64,000 bases of DNA from Tritrichomonas musculus (Eukaryota; Parabasalia; Tritrichomonadida; Tritrichomonadidae). The notes under the pieces were generated by a model. The model did no database searches. It saw nothing but the letters and a program-made list of their open reading frames with translations, and was not told the origin of the DNA. Both the position numbers and the translations under genes were made by a program. Positions 39,745 to 48,716 of the stretch are shown one piece after another. The stretch is taken from assembly GCA_039105265.1 (NCBI GenBank), contig JAPFFF010000012.1:1798001-1862000 (forward strand), written 5' to 3'. Position 1 is the first letter of the stretch. Each line of letters starts with the position of its first letter.

Positions 39745-41757
39745 TTACTCCAAGAATGCTCTATCATCTTCTGCGTCCCATTCACCATTACGTTCTTGAT
39801 TATATTCTGCGTCAATACCATCATGCCATTCACCTCCTTCATCATCATTTTGATGGTCGTACTGCATGCCCTGTCTTTCTTGTCCAGTATACTGATCATG
39901 AATCAAATTTTCTCTTTCACGTTCATTGACTTCTTGAGCTGAAACGACCATAGCATGTCCGAAATCATTATAAATCTTATTTCTGAGTTGTGCTCTTTGA
40001 TGAACAGACCAATGCTCTCCGTTAGTATGAAGAACATGTAATAATAGGCTTGAAACTTCTGCATCAATCATTCGTTTTCCTTCACTCTTCTTACACCATT
40101 TCTTGAACTCTTCTGATTCTGTTGAAGTGAAATGACGTTTTTGAGCAACAGTATTAAGTATATAGTGTTTCCATAACTTTGACGTTGCCATCATGATTAG
40201 TCTTGCCTTGAATTTAGGAGTGATATCGAGTATGTTTTGAGTCCTAAGAGCGTTAATAACATCTTCAACAACATGACTAACAACATAATCGCGGAATCTA
40301 GCAAAGGCATTCTTTCGCTTCTCCTTAACGAAACTGTACCCATCTAACTTGTAATCTCTCCACGATTCAGGCATTGTGTAGCCAGTCATTTCACCTAAAT
40401 GATGTGGATTTCCGTTGAGGTCATTATTATAAGAATAATTCAATTTCTCCTTGAGATATATTGGAACAGTGATTGATTTTCCGCCATGTTCATTCCTATA
40501 TTGTTTTCTAGCAGCTGCATCATAATCTGTATAGAAATTAAATCGTGCAGGCCAATCGGACTTTGCTGTTGTGTATCCATTAATGTATATTGGATTGTTG
40601 CTGCCATTTTTAATAATAATATCTGGAATATTATCTCCGTTGATATCTTCATCTGATACAGACCAAGGGGCGCTATTAGGATTTGCTGCGTTTCTTTTAT
40701 TAACAATATCTTGAGCTCCAGTAAAGGTCATTGCCTTCCTTCTTCTTTTGATGTCTTTTTTATTGTCAAGAACGATATCCCATAATGCATTCATTCCTTG
40801 TTTTGGTCCACCAACTCTACCGATTCTTTGTCGTGAATGCCTTAGTGATTCAATCGCTATTCTTTGAATTTCTTGGACATTGTTCGCTATATTATTTATA
40901 TCTACAGGATTTTGAGCAAAAGAATTGTAATAATCGACTAATTGCTGTAAATTTACTTGTTGTGCCATTTGATTTTGAAATAAAATTGTATTATTATTGT
41001 TGTTATTTTGAGGGGAAGAAGGGTTTTGAGGTGTTGACAGCTCTGCTGGCCCTAACTCCGTTAGTGAAGGAGGTCTTCTCAATTCATTTAAGGGATTTAA
41101 TTCTGGAAAAGTCTCTGCTGCTCCAAACCTAAAGAAAGGTCCTGAATGCTCTTGAGGTTCCCTATGTGAAGTTTCTGGAGGACTTGATGGAGAGACAGGA
41201 AGAATTTCCCTATGTGAATATACTCTATTTACGAAATGTTGAAGACTTTCAAGATTGATACGCCTAATATATCTATGATCGATGTTGTCATTTGCGGCAA
41301 AATTATGAGAGTTGAGTAAATTTATAGCAGTACGAATAATATTTCTTGGAAAAGCTTTATTGTTATACGAAGCAAGGGTTCTTCTGTCGACTCTCTCGGA
41401 TAATTCATTATAAAATGGGGCAGTATTTTGAATCCAAGAACTGAATCTATAATCGCTTATATCCACTAAATCTTCGCTATAAGTCAAGTCCCTTTCAATA
41501 GGATGTTCTTCTTGAAACCTTTCAATGAATCTATTTATTGTATTACTATTGACGACATTTGCTTGAAGACCAAAATTGAATTCATTTAGAACATTCGATA
41601 AATAATTGGCATATGTTCTATCCGACAGTAATCCTCCCTGAGCATTCGTAGTAGTGATATTGAATCCCAGTTCATTGTTGAGTCTATTACAATATCCTAA
41701 TAATTTTTGCGTGTTAACAGTCTGTTTATATGCCACATTCCTTGATAAACCTACCAT
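39745..41757 (-). CDS. ~670-aa Maverick structural-type protein (divergent B copy)
   Basis: Same architecture as 5544-7628: helical N-terminal region (NTQKLLGYCNRLNNELGFN is identical), proline-rich linker with PPSLTELG, SDEDINGDNIPDIIIKN, INGYTTAKSDWPARFNFY and an acidic C-terminus. Large parts of the central and C-terminal regions are only distantly similar to A, although flanking genes are nearly identical. The first ~14 residues differ from A and come from sequence that in A belongs to the upstream gene's end, so the true start is uncertain. Confidence 0.62.
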   Translation of the reverse strand: MVGLSRNVAYKQTVNTQKLLGYCNRLNNELGFNITTTNAQGGLLSDRTYANYLSNVLNEFNFGLQANVVNSNTINRFIERFQEEHPIERDLTYSEDLVDISDYRFSSWIQNTAPFYNELSERVDRRTLASYNNKAFPRNIIRTAINLLNSHNFAANDNIDHRYIRRINLESLQHFVNRVYSHREILPVSPSSPPETSHREPQEHSGPFFRFGAAETFPELNPLNELRRPPSLTELGPAELSTPQNPSSPQNNNNNNTILFQNQMAQQVNLQQLVDYYNSFAQNPVDINNIANNVQEIQRIAIESLRHSRQRIGRVGGPKQGMNALWDIVLDNKKDIKRRRKAMTFTGAQDIVNKRNAANPNSAPWSVSDEDINGDNIPDIIIKNGSNNPIYINGYTTAKSDWPARFNFYTDYDAAARKQYRNEHGGKSITVPIYLKEKLNYSYNNDLNGNPHHLGEMTGYTMPESWRDYKLDGYSFVKEKRKNAFARFRDYVVSHVVEDVINALRTQNILDITPKFKARLIMMATSKLWKHYILNTVAQKRHFTSTESEEFKKWCKKSEGKRMIDAEVSSLLLHVLHTNGEHWSVHQRAQLRNKIYNDFGHAMVVSAQEVNERERENLIHDQYTGQERQGMQYDHQNDDEGGEWHDGIDAEYNQERNGEWDAEDDRAFLE

Positions 41758-42246
41758 AATCCTTGCTTAGATTGGCACAATTAGGATGTTTCGACTTAAT
41801 TCTAGTATCTATTTCTTCGATCAAAAAGCCTGCGTCATATTGAAACATCTGATGATATTCAATCTCTTTGCCGTCCTTAGTTGTAAATTTCTTTGGTTCC
41901 CTTACAATAACTACGTCCTGTATCTTGTTTTTTCCGTTCTTTGCTGTGTCGATTGAGTAGTGGCTTCCCTTCTATTTAAACATAGATATACCTTTTCGCA
42001 GTCAAATAATTCACACAATTCTTTGTATAGAAACTGTTGATTCTTATAAATTGAGACGACTAAGGGCCTGCAAACTATTCTATTGGCGTTAAATTTGTCA
42101 GGAAAGAGATACTCTTTGTCGATAATGATGTAGAATTCGTAGGCTGAATCTATAATCGGATCTTTCTCTTTGTGGGCCTCAATATATTCCTCCAATTTAT
42201 CACACAATTTATTGACAGATAAATAAAGTGGCTTTGTGTTTGTCAT
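41726..42246 (-). pseudogene. Copy of the ~170-aa Maverick gene next to the inverted repeat
   Basis: Very similar to 7655-8170 in A, with the same leader CCAATGCAAATG and start MTNTKPLYLSVNKLC. This copy looks broken once. It lies directly inside the right inverted repeat. Confidence 0.7.
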
Positions 42247-42259
42247 TTGCATTGGGGAT

Positions 42260-42536
42260 AAAAAATATTTTTTTCAAAAAAGTTGAAACAACTCGTTAGG
42301 TCCGAAATCAGGACTTTATTAGCGAGTATGACAAACATCTTTTTGAACCCAAATTGTTGAGTGAAAATAGGGGGGGTCAAGTATGGGGATACTTAAGAAA
42401 TTGTTGGACAACTTTTTGAGTCAAAAAATGGCTAAAATGAGGTGTTTGAGACCAAAAAAGTGCCCAAATAAGGTGCTTCGAGGGTTTGTCAGGAGTTTGG
42501 ACCGAAGGTCGAAAATCATGACAAACATATACTACT
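42260..42536 (-). repeat. Right terminal inverted repeat of Maverick B
   Basis: It ends CATATACTACT, followed by ACACA, the same five bases that precede the left repeat. The inverted sequence is nearly identical to 23960-24234. Confidence 0.95.
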
Positions 42537-42874
42537 ACACAAAATCGTGTTTCTTTGATATTTTTTGTGTTCAAGGTATTTTTGTAATCATCGTCCTTTG
42601 GCCATCTTGATGCAACACTGAACACAGAAAAATATTAATGGTAAGAATGATTTTTATAATCATCAAAATCAACTTTTTGAATGATATGCTAAAAAATAAA
42701 TATTAATATCTTATGCTGAAAATGTTATTAAAAAATAAAAATATAATTTTTAATATTATCAATATTTATAATATAATAATTTATCTATAAAAACATTAAA
42801 CACAGCATATTTATTGACTTATCACTCGAACACAATTTTTTTTTAAGAGTTTTTGTGTTCACACATTTTTGAGT
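42537..42874 (-). repeat. Remainder of the MITE that hosts Maverick B
   Basis: AT-rich DNA ending TTTTGTGTTCACACATTTTTGAGTG (42850-42874), the inverted partner of 23931-23955. Together with the 29 bases left of Maverick B this makes a small element of about 360 bp with about 25-bp inverted repeats. It is non-coding. Its target duplication is unclear because it sits in a repeat array (AAT on both sides is possible). Confidence 0.72.
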
Positions 42875-42875
42875 G

Positions 42876-43053
42876 AATAATAATCAGCAGAATAATCAGA
42901 ATAATAATCAGAATAATAATCAGAATAATAATCAATAGAATAATAATCAGAATATAAATAATCAGCAGAATAATCAGAATAATAATCAGAATAATAATCA
43001 GAATAATAATCAATAGAATAATAATCAGAATATAAATAATCAGCAGAATAATA
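42876..43053. repeat. AATAATCAG-type tandem array, right half
   Basis: Same unit as 23660-23930, including a longer period (AATAATCAGAATATAAATAATCAGCAG). It shows that the DNA left and right of Maverick B was contiguous before the insertions. Confidence 0.85.
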
Positions 43054-43144
43054 ATTTTATTCTTTTGCCACTCGTTGCGGAATAGTAATTAATTGGCCAA
43101 ACGAAGATTTAATAGCAACATTTACGATTCATTTAAAAAATGAT

Positions 43145-44216
43145 TTGCGTAGATTCTTGCCATTATCAAATATAAAATATTTACCAGCTTTTGCAGGAAA
43201 ACTCGAATTAAGATTATATTTCTCATGTGCTGGTATGCTTGGTTGTCCATGTGGACCATCAAGATCTTTGCTTGCTCAACCATCTCTTGCAACTAAATAT
43301 ACTTTTTCTGCGATCACTAATGAATTCACACCTGTTGGCGATGATGTTAAAATATGGACTTCAAGTACATCAGCTAATTCATCAGGCCAAGCATCAGGAA
43401 AGACAGATGGAGCTGAAATATTAGCATCAGAAACACCATATACTATTTATTCTGGTTTACGAAAATTCCAAGTCTATGAGTATGAAATCACTGAATGCTC
43501 ATCAATTATTCCATGTTTTGGTATAAACAATGGATTATTCAAATCCACAACATCCACTCACATTTCAAACTCAAACGTTGTCATTTTACACCTGCACTCA
43601 AGCATTAAAACAAATCCAAGACAAAACAACAGTCACTGTCACTCCAAGATTTGTTGATTCTATCTTTTGTTTATTCCCTCTTCATCAACGTCATCATACA
43701 TATTTCAAAAATCCACTTTTTAAACATTTCCAATTGAATTGTGGCGGTTATGGCAATATTCCAGCCAAATCTTTCGGAACAGATGGTGAATATCCAGAAT
43801 TCATTGAATATAGTCAAAATGCAATGAATATGAATGGTGAACAAACCGGTTTCAATAAAGAGGTTATCGCTTCATTATGTAATGTAAGTAAACCTTTAGC
43901 CAATATACCAGGTTTATATCCAAACGATAGGACTTCATTCTTTATCGGTTTTGCGACAGAAACAGATGGGACATATCAACAGGGCCTTACAAGTTTATCA
44001 CCAATTAACTTCGAAATAATCGTCACACAGGAACATGCACAAATAAAAGATCCAAATGATAAAACAGAGAATTATAAAAAGCATTTTTCTCAAATAGTCG
44101 ATACGCCACCAATATTAGGTTTATTAGTTGATGCTTCTATTTCGATTTTAGTGCAGCCCAATGGCATGCCCCCACTGGTTCGAATCGGGAATTATGACAT
44201 TACAACTCCTGAATAA
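43145..44216 (+). pseudogene. Decayed major capsid-like gene of element C
   Basis: Two open parts, together about 350 codons, read as a double jelly-roll-type capsid unrelated at first sight to that of Mavericks A and B. Characteristic blocks are AFAGKLELRLYFSCAG, FQLNCGGYGNIPAKSFGT and DRTSFFIGFATETDGTYQQGL followed by SPINFEIIV. Such segments occur in capsid proteins of Polinton-like viruses and virophages, which is my basis for the call. The gene looks broken about once and lacks a clear beginning. Confidence 0.6.
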
Positions 44217-44238
44217 AATAGAATTTTTCTTTAATTAA

Positions 44239-44663
44239 ATGGCTAATGATTATAAATCCCCAAATGCAGAGATTGTAGGAAGAGAAGGAGTAATGTATAA
44301 TGAGAAAAAGTGCGATTTGTCAAAGGCAAACATTATGGTATCTTTTCGAACGATAACACTTATGCTGTCACTTTTAATCCCAAGGTCAATTTGCCACCAA
44401 CGATAGTTCGAGAAAATAAACCTGTACGTCCTCCACCAACTAATCAGCACACAACAAAAGGACTTCATGAACCACCAGTAAGCTTAACTGACGGAAAACA
44501 TTATATTCACCATGGATATGTGAAAAAACCGCCACTTTTGCCTCCTTACCTGAAAAAGCCAGAAGATTTAGCTCAAATACAAGGATTAGCAGATGAAAAT
44601 AATAAAGGATCAATAATATATAAACCTAAACACTCAGTTATAATTAAAAAAAATATCTATTAA
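44239..44663 (+). pseudogene. Small proline-rich gene of element C
   Basis: The start MANDYKSPNAEIVGREG follows TTAATTAAATG; the second half is proline/lysine-rich (VRPPPTNQHTTKG, KKPPLLPPYLKKPEDLAQIQGL). The frame looks broken once. A similar KKENLVAVDQL... segment occurs in the partial gene at 63861-64000 in D, again next to the ~180-aa gene. Function unknown. Confidence 0.5.
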
Positions 44664-44683
44664 AGAAAATTAATTTTTATTAA

Positions 44684-45022
44684 TTAAATTATTTTTTCTT
44701 CTCCCTCCTGTTCATTTTCATCAGAAAAAGTTATAGGACCATCCTCAGAATCAGTCATGTCCATTTTAATAGTGTTTGGTTTTTGCATTGTATCCTTTAG
44801 TGTCATCAACAAGTCAAGATTATTTTTGGTGTCTATAACTTTATTTCTGAGATCGCAATAGGTCTTCATCATCGATGCCATAATATCTTTTTTATATTCT
44901 GGAATTTTGTCTCTTTTTTCAAGGAATGAAGCTATCTCATTTTGAAGGGGAATGAGCTCTTTGTTCAATCTTGTTAATTCTTTCGCCAATTCATTAGCTG
45001 AGAACTTGTTTTGTCTGGACAT
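44684..45022 (-). CDS. 112-aa coiled-coil protein with acidic tail
   Basis: MSRQNKFSANELAKELTRLN begins a long coiled coil (residues about 8-85). The C-terminus is acidic (MTDSEDGPITFSDENEQEGEE). No family recognised. The coiled coil and size would suit a scaffolding or core protein, which is speculation. Upstream, TCACACTTTTAAAATG on the minus strand is Inr-like. Confidence 0.55.
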   Translation of the reverse strand: MSRQNKFSANELAKELTRLNKELIPLQNEIASFLEKRDKIPEYKKDIMASMMKTYCDLRNKVIDTKNNLDLLMTLKDTMQKPNTIKMDMTDSEDGPITFSDENEQEGEEKII

Positions 45023-45122
45023 TTTAAAAGTGTGAAATGATTTATCAATAAATGGCCGGATACTTATGATAATTCAGAAGCTAAATGGTCCCTTAAAATT
45101 TTAAGGTTTATCTCCAAGGCAA

Positions 45123-45659
45123 ATGATCAAGAAACGAACAAATGCAACTGGTGTTAACGCAAATATAGCATTGGAGCCAACAGCAGCATCGTCATCGACT
45201 TCAAATATAAATAATAATATTATTATAAATAAACGAGAAGATGGGAAGGAGGAGATAGTGATAACAAGAGACGTGAATGCTCAAATAGAACCGGAAATCA
45301 AAGAAACAGACGCAAAAAGTGTGATTTTAGAAACATAGGCTCAAATACTTTTAAATCAGGATAAAGCATTATTAAGCAATTTAATCTCTAAGCATTCTAT
45401 TATTGTCCCTAAAGAGTGCTTAGAAGAAATCATAAAAGCAATTCTCAAAGTCACAGAAGTCGAAGTACATCTTGATGAAGATATTGGCTGTTGTGCGGGA
45501 AAATCAAACCCAATTCGAAGAATAGAAGCCATTAAAATACTCAAAGAGAAAGGCGAAATCATCACTGACTTCAAACAAGTCTATAAGAAAGAATATAATG
45601 AATTAGTAAACAATTATCACTTATGTTTAAAGTTTTGCATTCAAATGTTTATTAATTAA
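45123..45659 (+). pseudogene. Decayed copy of the ~180-aa conserved protein (element C)
   Basis: It starts MIKKRTNATGVNANIALEP, closely matching the D copy (MIKKRSLNTGVNANVSLEP). The matching C-terminal region (DIGCCAGKSNPIRRIEAIKI, TDFKQVYKKEYNELVNNYHLCLKF) extends to 45659. It looks broken once. It is clearly the same gene as 63306-63827. Confidence 0.75.
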
Positions 45660-45668
45660 TTAATTAAG

Positions 45669-47429
45669 CTATTTATTTTTATTTGTGAATAGCTCAATCA
45701 TCTCATTCTTGAGCTGATAGCATTCTTCTTGTGAGCCTAATATCCTGATTTCTCGGCAGTACTTAAGAACACTGATTCTAAACTTTTGCTGTGTTCCTGG
45801 TGCAAAACCGATCTCTGTACACCACATTTTATATGTCTCAAAGACTGTTTTTCGTGGAAAAACCTTTTTGGACTGAATCAGATTCTTCTGAATGAACATG
45901 AAATAAGGGTTCTTGAAAAAATTAATGATATCAGTCTTTTCATTCGTGAGAGGAATCACATTTGGATCAAAGAGAGAGATATCATGATAACCAAAGAACG
46001 AGAGAAGATTCGAATAGAACTCTGGAGTGAACGATCGATGTAATTGGCTAAAATACTCGTGATCTCCTCTCTTCTCTGATGATGTCTCCATAACTAAAAA
46101 TCTTCTATCATCTTCTTCGATTTTTAGTGGCGCAAAGTTGTTTGAGAGAAAAATAAAGTTTGCCACGTTCTGCTGAGTGAAGACATCATGGAACTTTTTG
46201 TGTATGTCGATTGAATCTTCTGTTATCAAAGTCTTCAACATTTCAGTGTCATATTTCTTATTATTGATAAAACTTTTCACTTCATTGCAAATGAGGAGCA
46301 CCTTGTACATGATGCTGCTGTTAAAATCGCCAGTAATGTGTTCAAGTTTGCAATTCTTATTTGCATATGAACCAAACAAATTGCAAATGGTGTCAGTGAA
46401 CGTGTTCTTCCCTGTGCCTTGTATACCTGTGATTATTATTGATGTCTTTGTCTTCTGGCCAACTTTCTGCACAATGAATGATATCCAATTGATAACGTAT
46501 TCATAGATTTCGTGTCTTTTGTTGCAAATGATTTGTTCTATGTGAGTTAAGAATGGCTGAATCAATTCCATCTTGATTTCTCTTTGAGGCACATGGATAT
46601 ATTCAAATCCTTGAAAGAAAGTGAACGCATTCTCTCTCCCAGGAAAGAATGTTAATTGTTCATACATAATAAAGTTCTTATTCTTTCCTGTATTTAAGAT
46701 TTTGTCAGCTGTCACTTTTCCAACATTAATCGTCATTATTTTATGCTTGAGTTGTTGTGCTGTTGTCATCACTAATTGTGCTCGTCTATAGGATGGATCT
46801 CTCACTTTCATCAAGATTAATGGAGGAGTGATGTCTATTTGACAAATCACTTTCTTAAGATCTGTCATGAATTCCCCTACTCTTATTATTGAACGGTCAT
46901 TTATTGTGCTGGCATAATTCTTCTTTCTTATGCTCGTAAATGTGAAATCATTGTGTGTCTCAATGTGTTCACTGTCGTCTATTTTATTTCTGAAATAAGT
47001 TTCGAGCATATAATGTCTTTGCCTTTGAGGGAGACAATTTAGAAAAGAGAACAGCCACTCATTGCTCATTATTGGAAGATTATTTGTCCATCTGTCTGTT
47101 ATAAAAGCAGGATCATTTTCTTGTCTTTGACACCACCATTCTTTCACTATTCCAATAATAAAATCATAAGTGTATGGTGCATAATTAGCTGAATCATAAA
47201 TGAACCGTAGATTCAATTCGATTGGAGCGATTAGTGAATAGAGGGCTAAAATGTCTTCCCTTTTGAGCTTGATTGGACTATTGTTAACCTCAAGATCGTT
47301 ATCTTTGATATCTGGTTCATAAGAACTGAAAACGTTTTCGATTATAATTTGGTTTTCTGTTGGGTCCGTGTACAAAAAAGGATCAATATCTTCTTCTTCG
47401 GTTAAATTGATAAATTGTGGATTTAACAT
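45669..47429 (-). CDS. Superfamily 3 helicase (D5/primase-helicase type)
   Basis: A 586-aa protein from the ATG at 47429. The C-terminal half is an SF3 ATPase: Walker A GIQGTGKNT (residues 335-343), Walker B VLLICNE (near 380), motif C FIFLSNN (near 430) and the following IEEDDRRFLVMETS (442-450) with the arginine finger-like RR. The N-terminal ~280 residues lack obvious primase motifs but may be a D5-N-like region. SF3 helicases replicate small and medium DNA viruses, virophages and Polinton-like viruses. It is probably the replicative helicase of element C. The gene is convergent with the conserved gene at 45123 and divergent from the bZIP-like gene. Confidence 0.9.
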   Translation of the reverse strand: MLNPQFINLTEEEDIDPFLYTDPTENQIIIENVFSSYEPDIKDNDLEVNNSPIKLKREDILALYSLIAPIELNLRFIYDSANYAPYTYDFIIGIVKEWWCQRQENDPAFITDRWTNNLPIMSNEWLFSFLNCLPQRQRHYMLETYFRNKIDDSEHIETHNDFTFTSIRKKNYASTINDRSIIRVGEFMTDLKKVICQIDITPPLILMKVRDPSYRRAQLVMTTAQQLKHKIMTINVGKVTADKILNTGKNKNFIMYEQLTFFPGRENAFTFFQGFEYIHVPQREIKMELIQPFLTHIEQIICNKRHEIYEYVINWISFIVQKVGQKTKTSIIITGIQGTGKNTFTDTICNLFGSYANKNCKLEHITGDFNSSIMYKVLLICNEVKSFINNKKYDTEMLKTLITEDSIDIHKKFHDVFTQQNVANFIFLSNNFAPLKIEEDDRRFLVMETSSEKRGDHEYFSQLHRSFTPEFYSNLLSFFGYHDISLFDPNVIPLTNEKTDIINFFKNPYFMFIQKNLIQSKKVFPRKTVFETYKMWCTEIGFAPGTQQKFRISVLKYCREIRILGSQEECYQLKNEMIELFTNKNK

Positions 47430-47444
47430 TTTAATGAGTGATGA
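47430..47444 (-). promoter_or_regulatory. Trichomonad Inr before the SF3 helicase
   Basis: On the minus strand the sequence reads TCATCACTCATTAAA directly before the ATG. It contains TCACTCATTA, an almost exact match to the T. vaginalis initiator consensus TCA-Y-T-W-Y-TCATTA. This is the best promoter match in the window. Confidence 0.7.
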
Positions 47445-47478
47445 GATTTTTTAATTTTTTTTCTTCTTTTCAAATTAA

Positions 47479-47715
47479 ATGGCCGGACGACTCAATTTTT
47501 CAGAATTTAATGAAACAGATGTTATCAAAAAGCTCAGTCACTCAGAAAGTATTGAGAACTTGAAAAATGAAGAGCATAAAAGAGGAAGAAAACAAAAATA
47601 TGCTACTGATGAAGAAAGACATGAAGCAAGAAAACAACAACAAAAAGCTTATAGAGAAAGAAAGAAAAAAGAAATAGAAGAATTAAAAGAAAAAGTTAAA
47701 GAATTGATTAAATAA
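47479..47715 (+). CDS. bZIP-like DNA-binding protein (element C)
   Basis: A 78-aa protein. A short N-terminal motif (FNETDVIKKLSHSESIENL) precedes a strongly basic region (KRGRKQKYATDEERHEARKQ, then QQKAYRERKKKEIEELKEK) running into a leucine/isoleucine heptad helix. The basic region resembles bZIP contacts of the N..(A/Q)..YR.RKK type. It is closely related to 55112-55405 in D. A virus-encoded transcription factor acting on the element's Inr promoters is a reasonable inference. Leader TTCAAATTAAATG. Confidence 0.7.
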   Translation: MAGRLNFSEFNETDVIKKLSHSESIENLKNEEHKRGRKQKYATDEERHEARKQQQKAYRERKKKEIEELKEKVKELIK

Positions 47716-47763
47716 CAAGATATCAAATGGATTTTATTTTTTTCTTTTTGAAAAATATACCCA

Positions 47764-47990
47764 GGTTATTAACCATACTATCCATAGTATTTTTCAATAA
47801 TCATTCAAAAATTATACTCTGGTTATTAACCATAGTAATTCATTCTTTTACTCTGGTTATTAACCAAAGTAAATCATTCAAATTACTTTGGCATACTCAA
47901 TTTTCAATGATCATTGAATCATAATTTATTCAAATTACTTTGGCATACTCAATTTTTAATAATTATTGAAAAATATACTAGGGTAGTAGT
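47764..47990. repeat. Palindrome-containing short repeats
   Basis: Three copies of the palindrome GGTTATTAACC (47764, 47821, 47855), spaced unevenly, and two copies of a ~40-bp unit beginning ATTCAAATTACTTTGGCATA followed by CAATGATCATTG-like palindromes. Located at the C/D junction. Possible protein-binding sites. Confidence 0.7.
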
Positions 47991-47994
47991 AATA

Positions 47995-48037
47995 TTAGAC
48001 TGTGCTACGGATACTACGTATCCTCCGCCCAGTCTAA
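47995..48037. repeat. GC-rich nested hairpin island 3
   Basis: Outer stem TTAGACTG (47995) with CAGTCTAA (48030-48037); inner stem GGATAC (48009) with GTATCC (48018-48023). It is similar in design, though not in sequence, to the islands at 13205 and 20390. It lies at the start of element D. Confidence 0.65.
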
Positions 48038-48127
48038 CGCATGAAACAGCCATTTCCGCCGCCTCCGACCCCTTATGATAGTCCATTACCATAGCTCCTA
48101 TCGAACTAACTTTTTAGTTAACTACAA

Positions 48128-48451
48128 ATGACTACTAACTACTACATTCACGCTGATGACTTCGACTGTGATGATGTCGCTGAGTTGGTCATGCCAATTG
48201 ATATTAAACGAATAGTATCTCACAATCATCATACATTCCATAAACGAGTCTACTTCTTCAGTGAAAGTAAACGTCAAATATACAGATATCTACCAATGTT
48301 TGGTGGAGCTAGTGAACCATTAAAAGCTTATAAAATCGGTAATTCATTGAAGTTCAATATATTAACAGATGAAAACAAACATGATTGTATATATGTTAGT
48401 GATCGATTAATAACTCGTACATCTAATATGACCAAGATAGAACTGAGATGA
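48128..48451 (+). CDS. 107-aa hypothetical protein
   Basis: It starts MTTNYYIHADDFDCDDVAEL, after GTTAACTACAAATG. Mixed alpha/beta make-up, with a basic middle (NHHTFHKRVYFFSESKRQIYRY). No family recognised. First gene after the hairpin island; its stop lies in TGAATTC rather than a TAAA context. Confidence 0.45.
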   Translation: MTTNYYIHADDFDCDDVAELVMPIDIKRIVSHNHHTFHKRVYFFSESKRQIYRYLPMFGGASEPLKAYKIGNSLKFNILTDENKHDCIYVSDRLITRTSNMTKIELR

Positions 48452-48500
48452 ATTCGCTGACGATGAAGAGTAAGTGATGTTTATTTTTGGTTTCACTTAA

Positions 48501-48686
48501 ATGAGTGTCAAATCCATAGACGTTAATGGTCGTAAAATCGATTACTCGGAACCGACTCAAGATGAAATCGATAGAATACTATACGATGATATTCATATAC
48601 GTGTCATCGTGAATGTCAATTCGATGGATGATTCCATTAATGTCGATACTAACGTTATTATTGATGTGGATGATAATTATTGTTAG
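48501..48686 (+). CDS. 61-aa hypothetical protein
   Basis: MSVKSIDVNGRKIDYSEPTQ follows TTTCACTTAAATG, a good Inr, which is the main reason to call it a gene. The C-terminal half is rich in valine, aspartate and asparagine (VNVNSMDDSINVDTNVIIDV), probably beta-stranded. Function unknown. It ends 30 bases before PolB. Confidence 0.5.
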   Translation: MSVKSIDVNGRKIDYSEPTQDEIDRILYDDIHIRVIVNVNSMDDSINVDTNVIIDVDDNYC

Positions 48687-48716
48687 ACTACGAAAATTAT
48701 TTTTAATTTATCGTAA

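Larger units (their letters stand above)
23960..42536. mobile_element. Maverick/Polinton B, complete
   Basis: An 18.6-kb element with about 276-bp terminal inverted repeats (23960-24234 and 42260-42536) that differ at only about two or three places, so the insertion is young. ACACA flanks both ends (23955-23959 and 42537-42541), fitting the 5-6-bp duplication of Mavericks. Parts, left to right: small gene, protein-primed PolB, rve integrase split by a mariner-type mini-element, small genes, two fiber genes, penton-like gene, KilA-N gene, major capsid, small genes, packaging ATPase, ~670-aa gene, ~170-aa gene. I see no adenain-type protease. It looks nearly whole, with about three or four breaks besides the inserted mini-element. 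Confidence 0.95.
42876..47990. mobile_element. Element C, right arm: capsid and SF3-helicase part
   Basis: This arm carries a decayed capsid gene, a small proline-rich gene, a coiled-coil gene, a decayed copy of the ~180-aa conserved gene, an SF3 helicase and a bZIP-like gene. It is linked to 13205-23930 by the split tandem array. The bZIP-like, ~180-aa and fiber genes all have relatives in element D, so C and D belong to one group. No polymerase is seen in C within the window. This arm looks broken about four times, while the SF3 and bZIP-like genes are open. Confidence 0.6.

Noticed and set aside
42383-42610. Frames in the terminal inverted repeat of Maverick B (also 23934-24140)
   Set aside because: They are the two readings of the same inverted repeat and stop at its edge; not genes.
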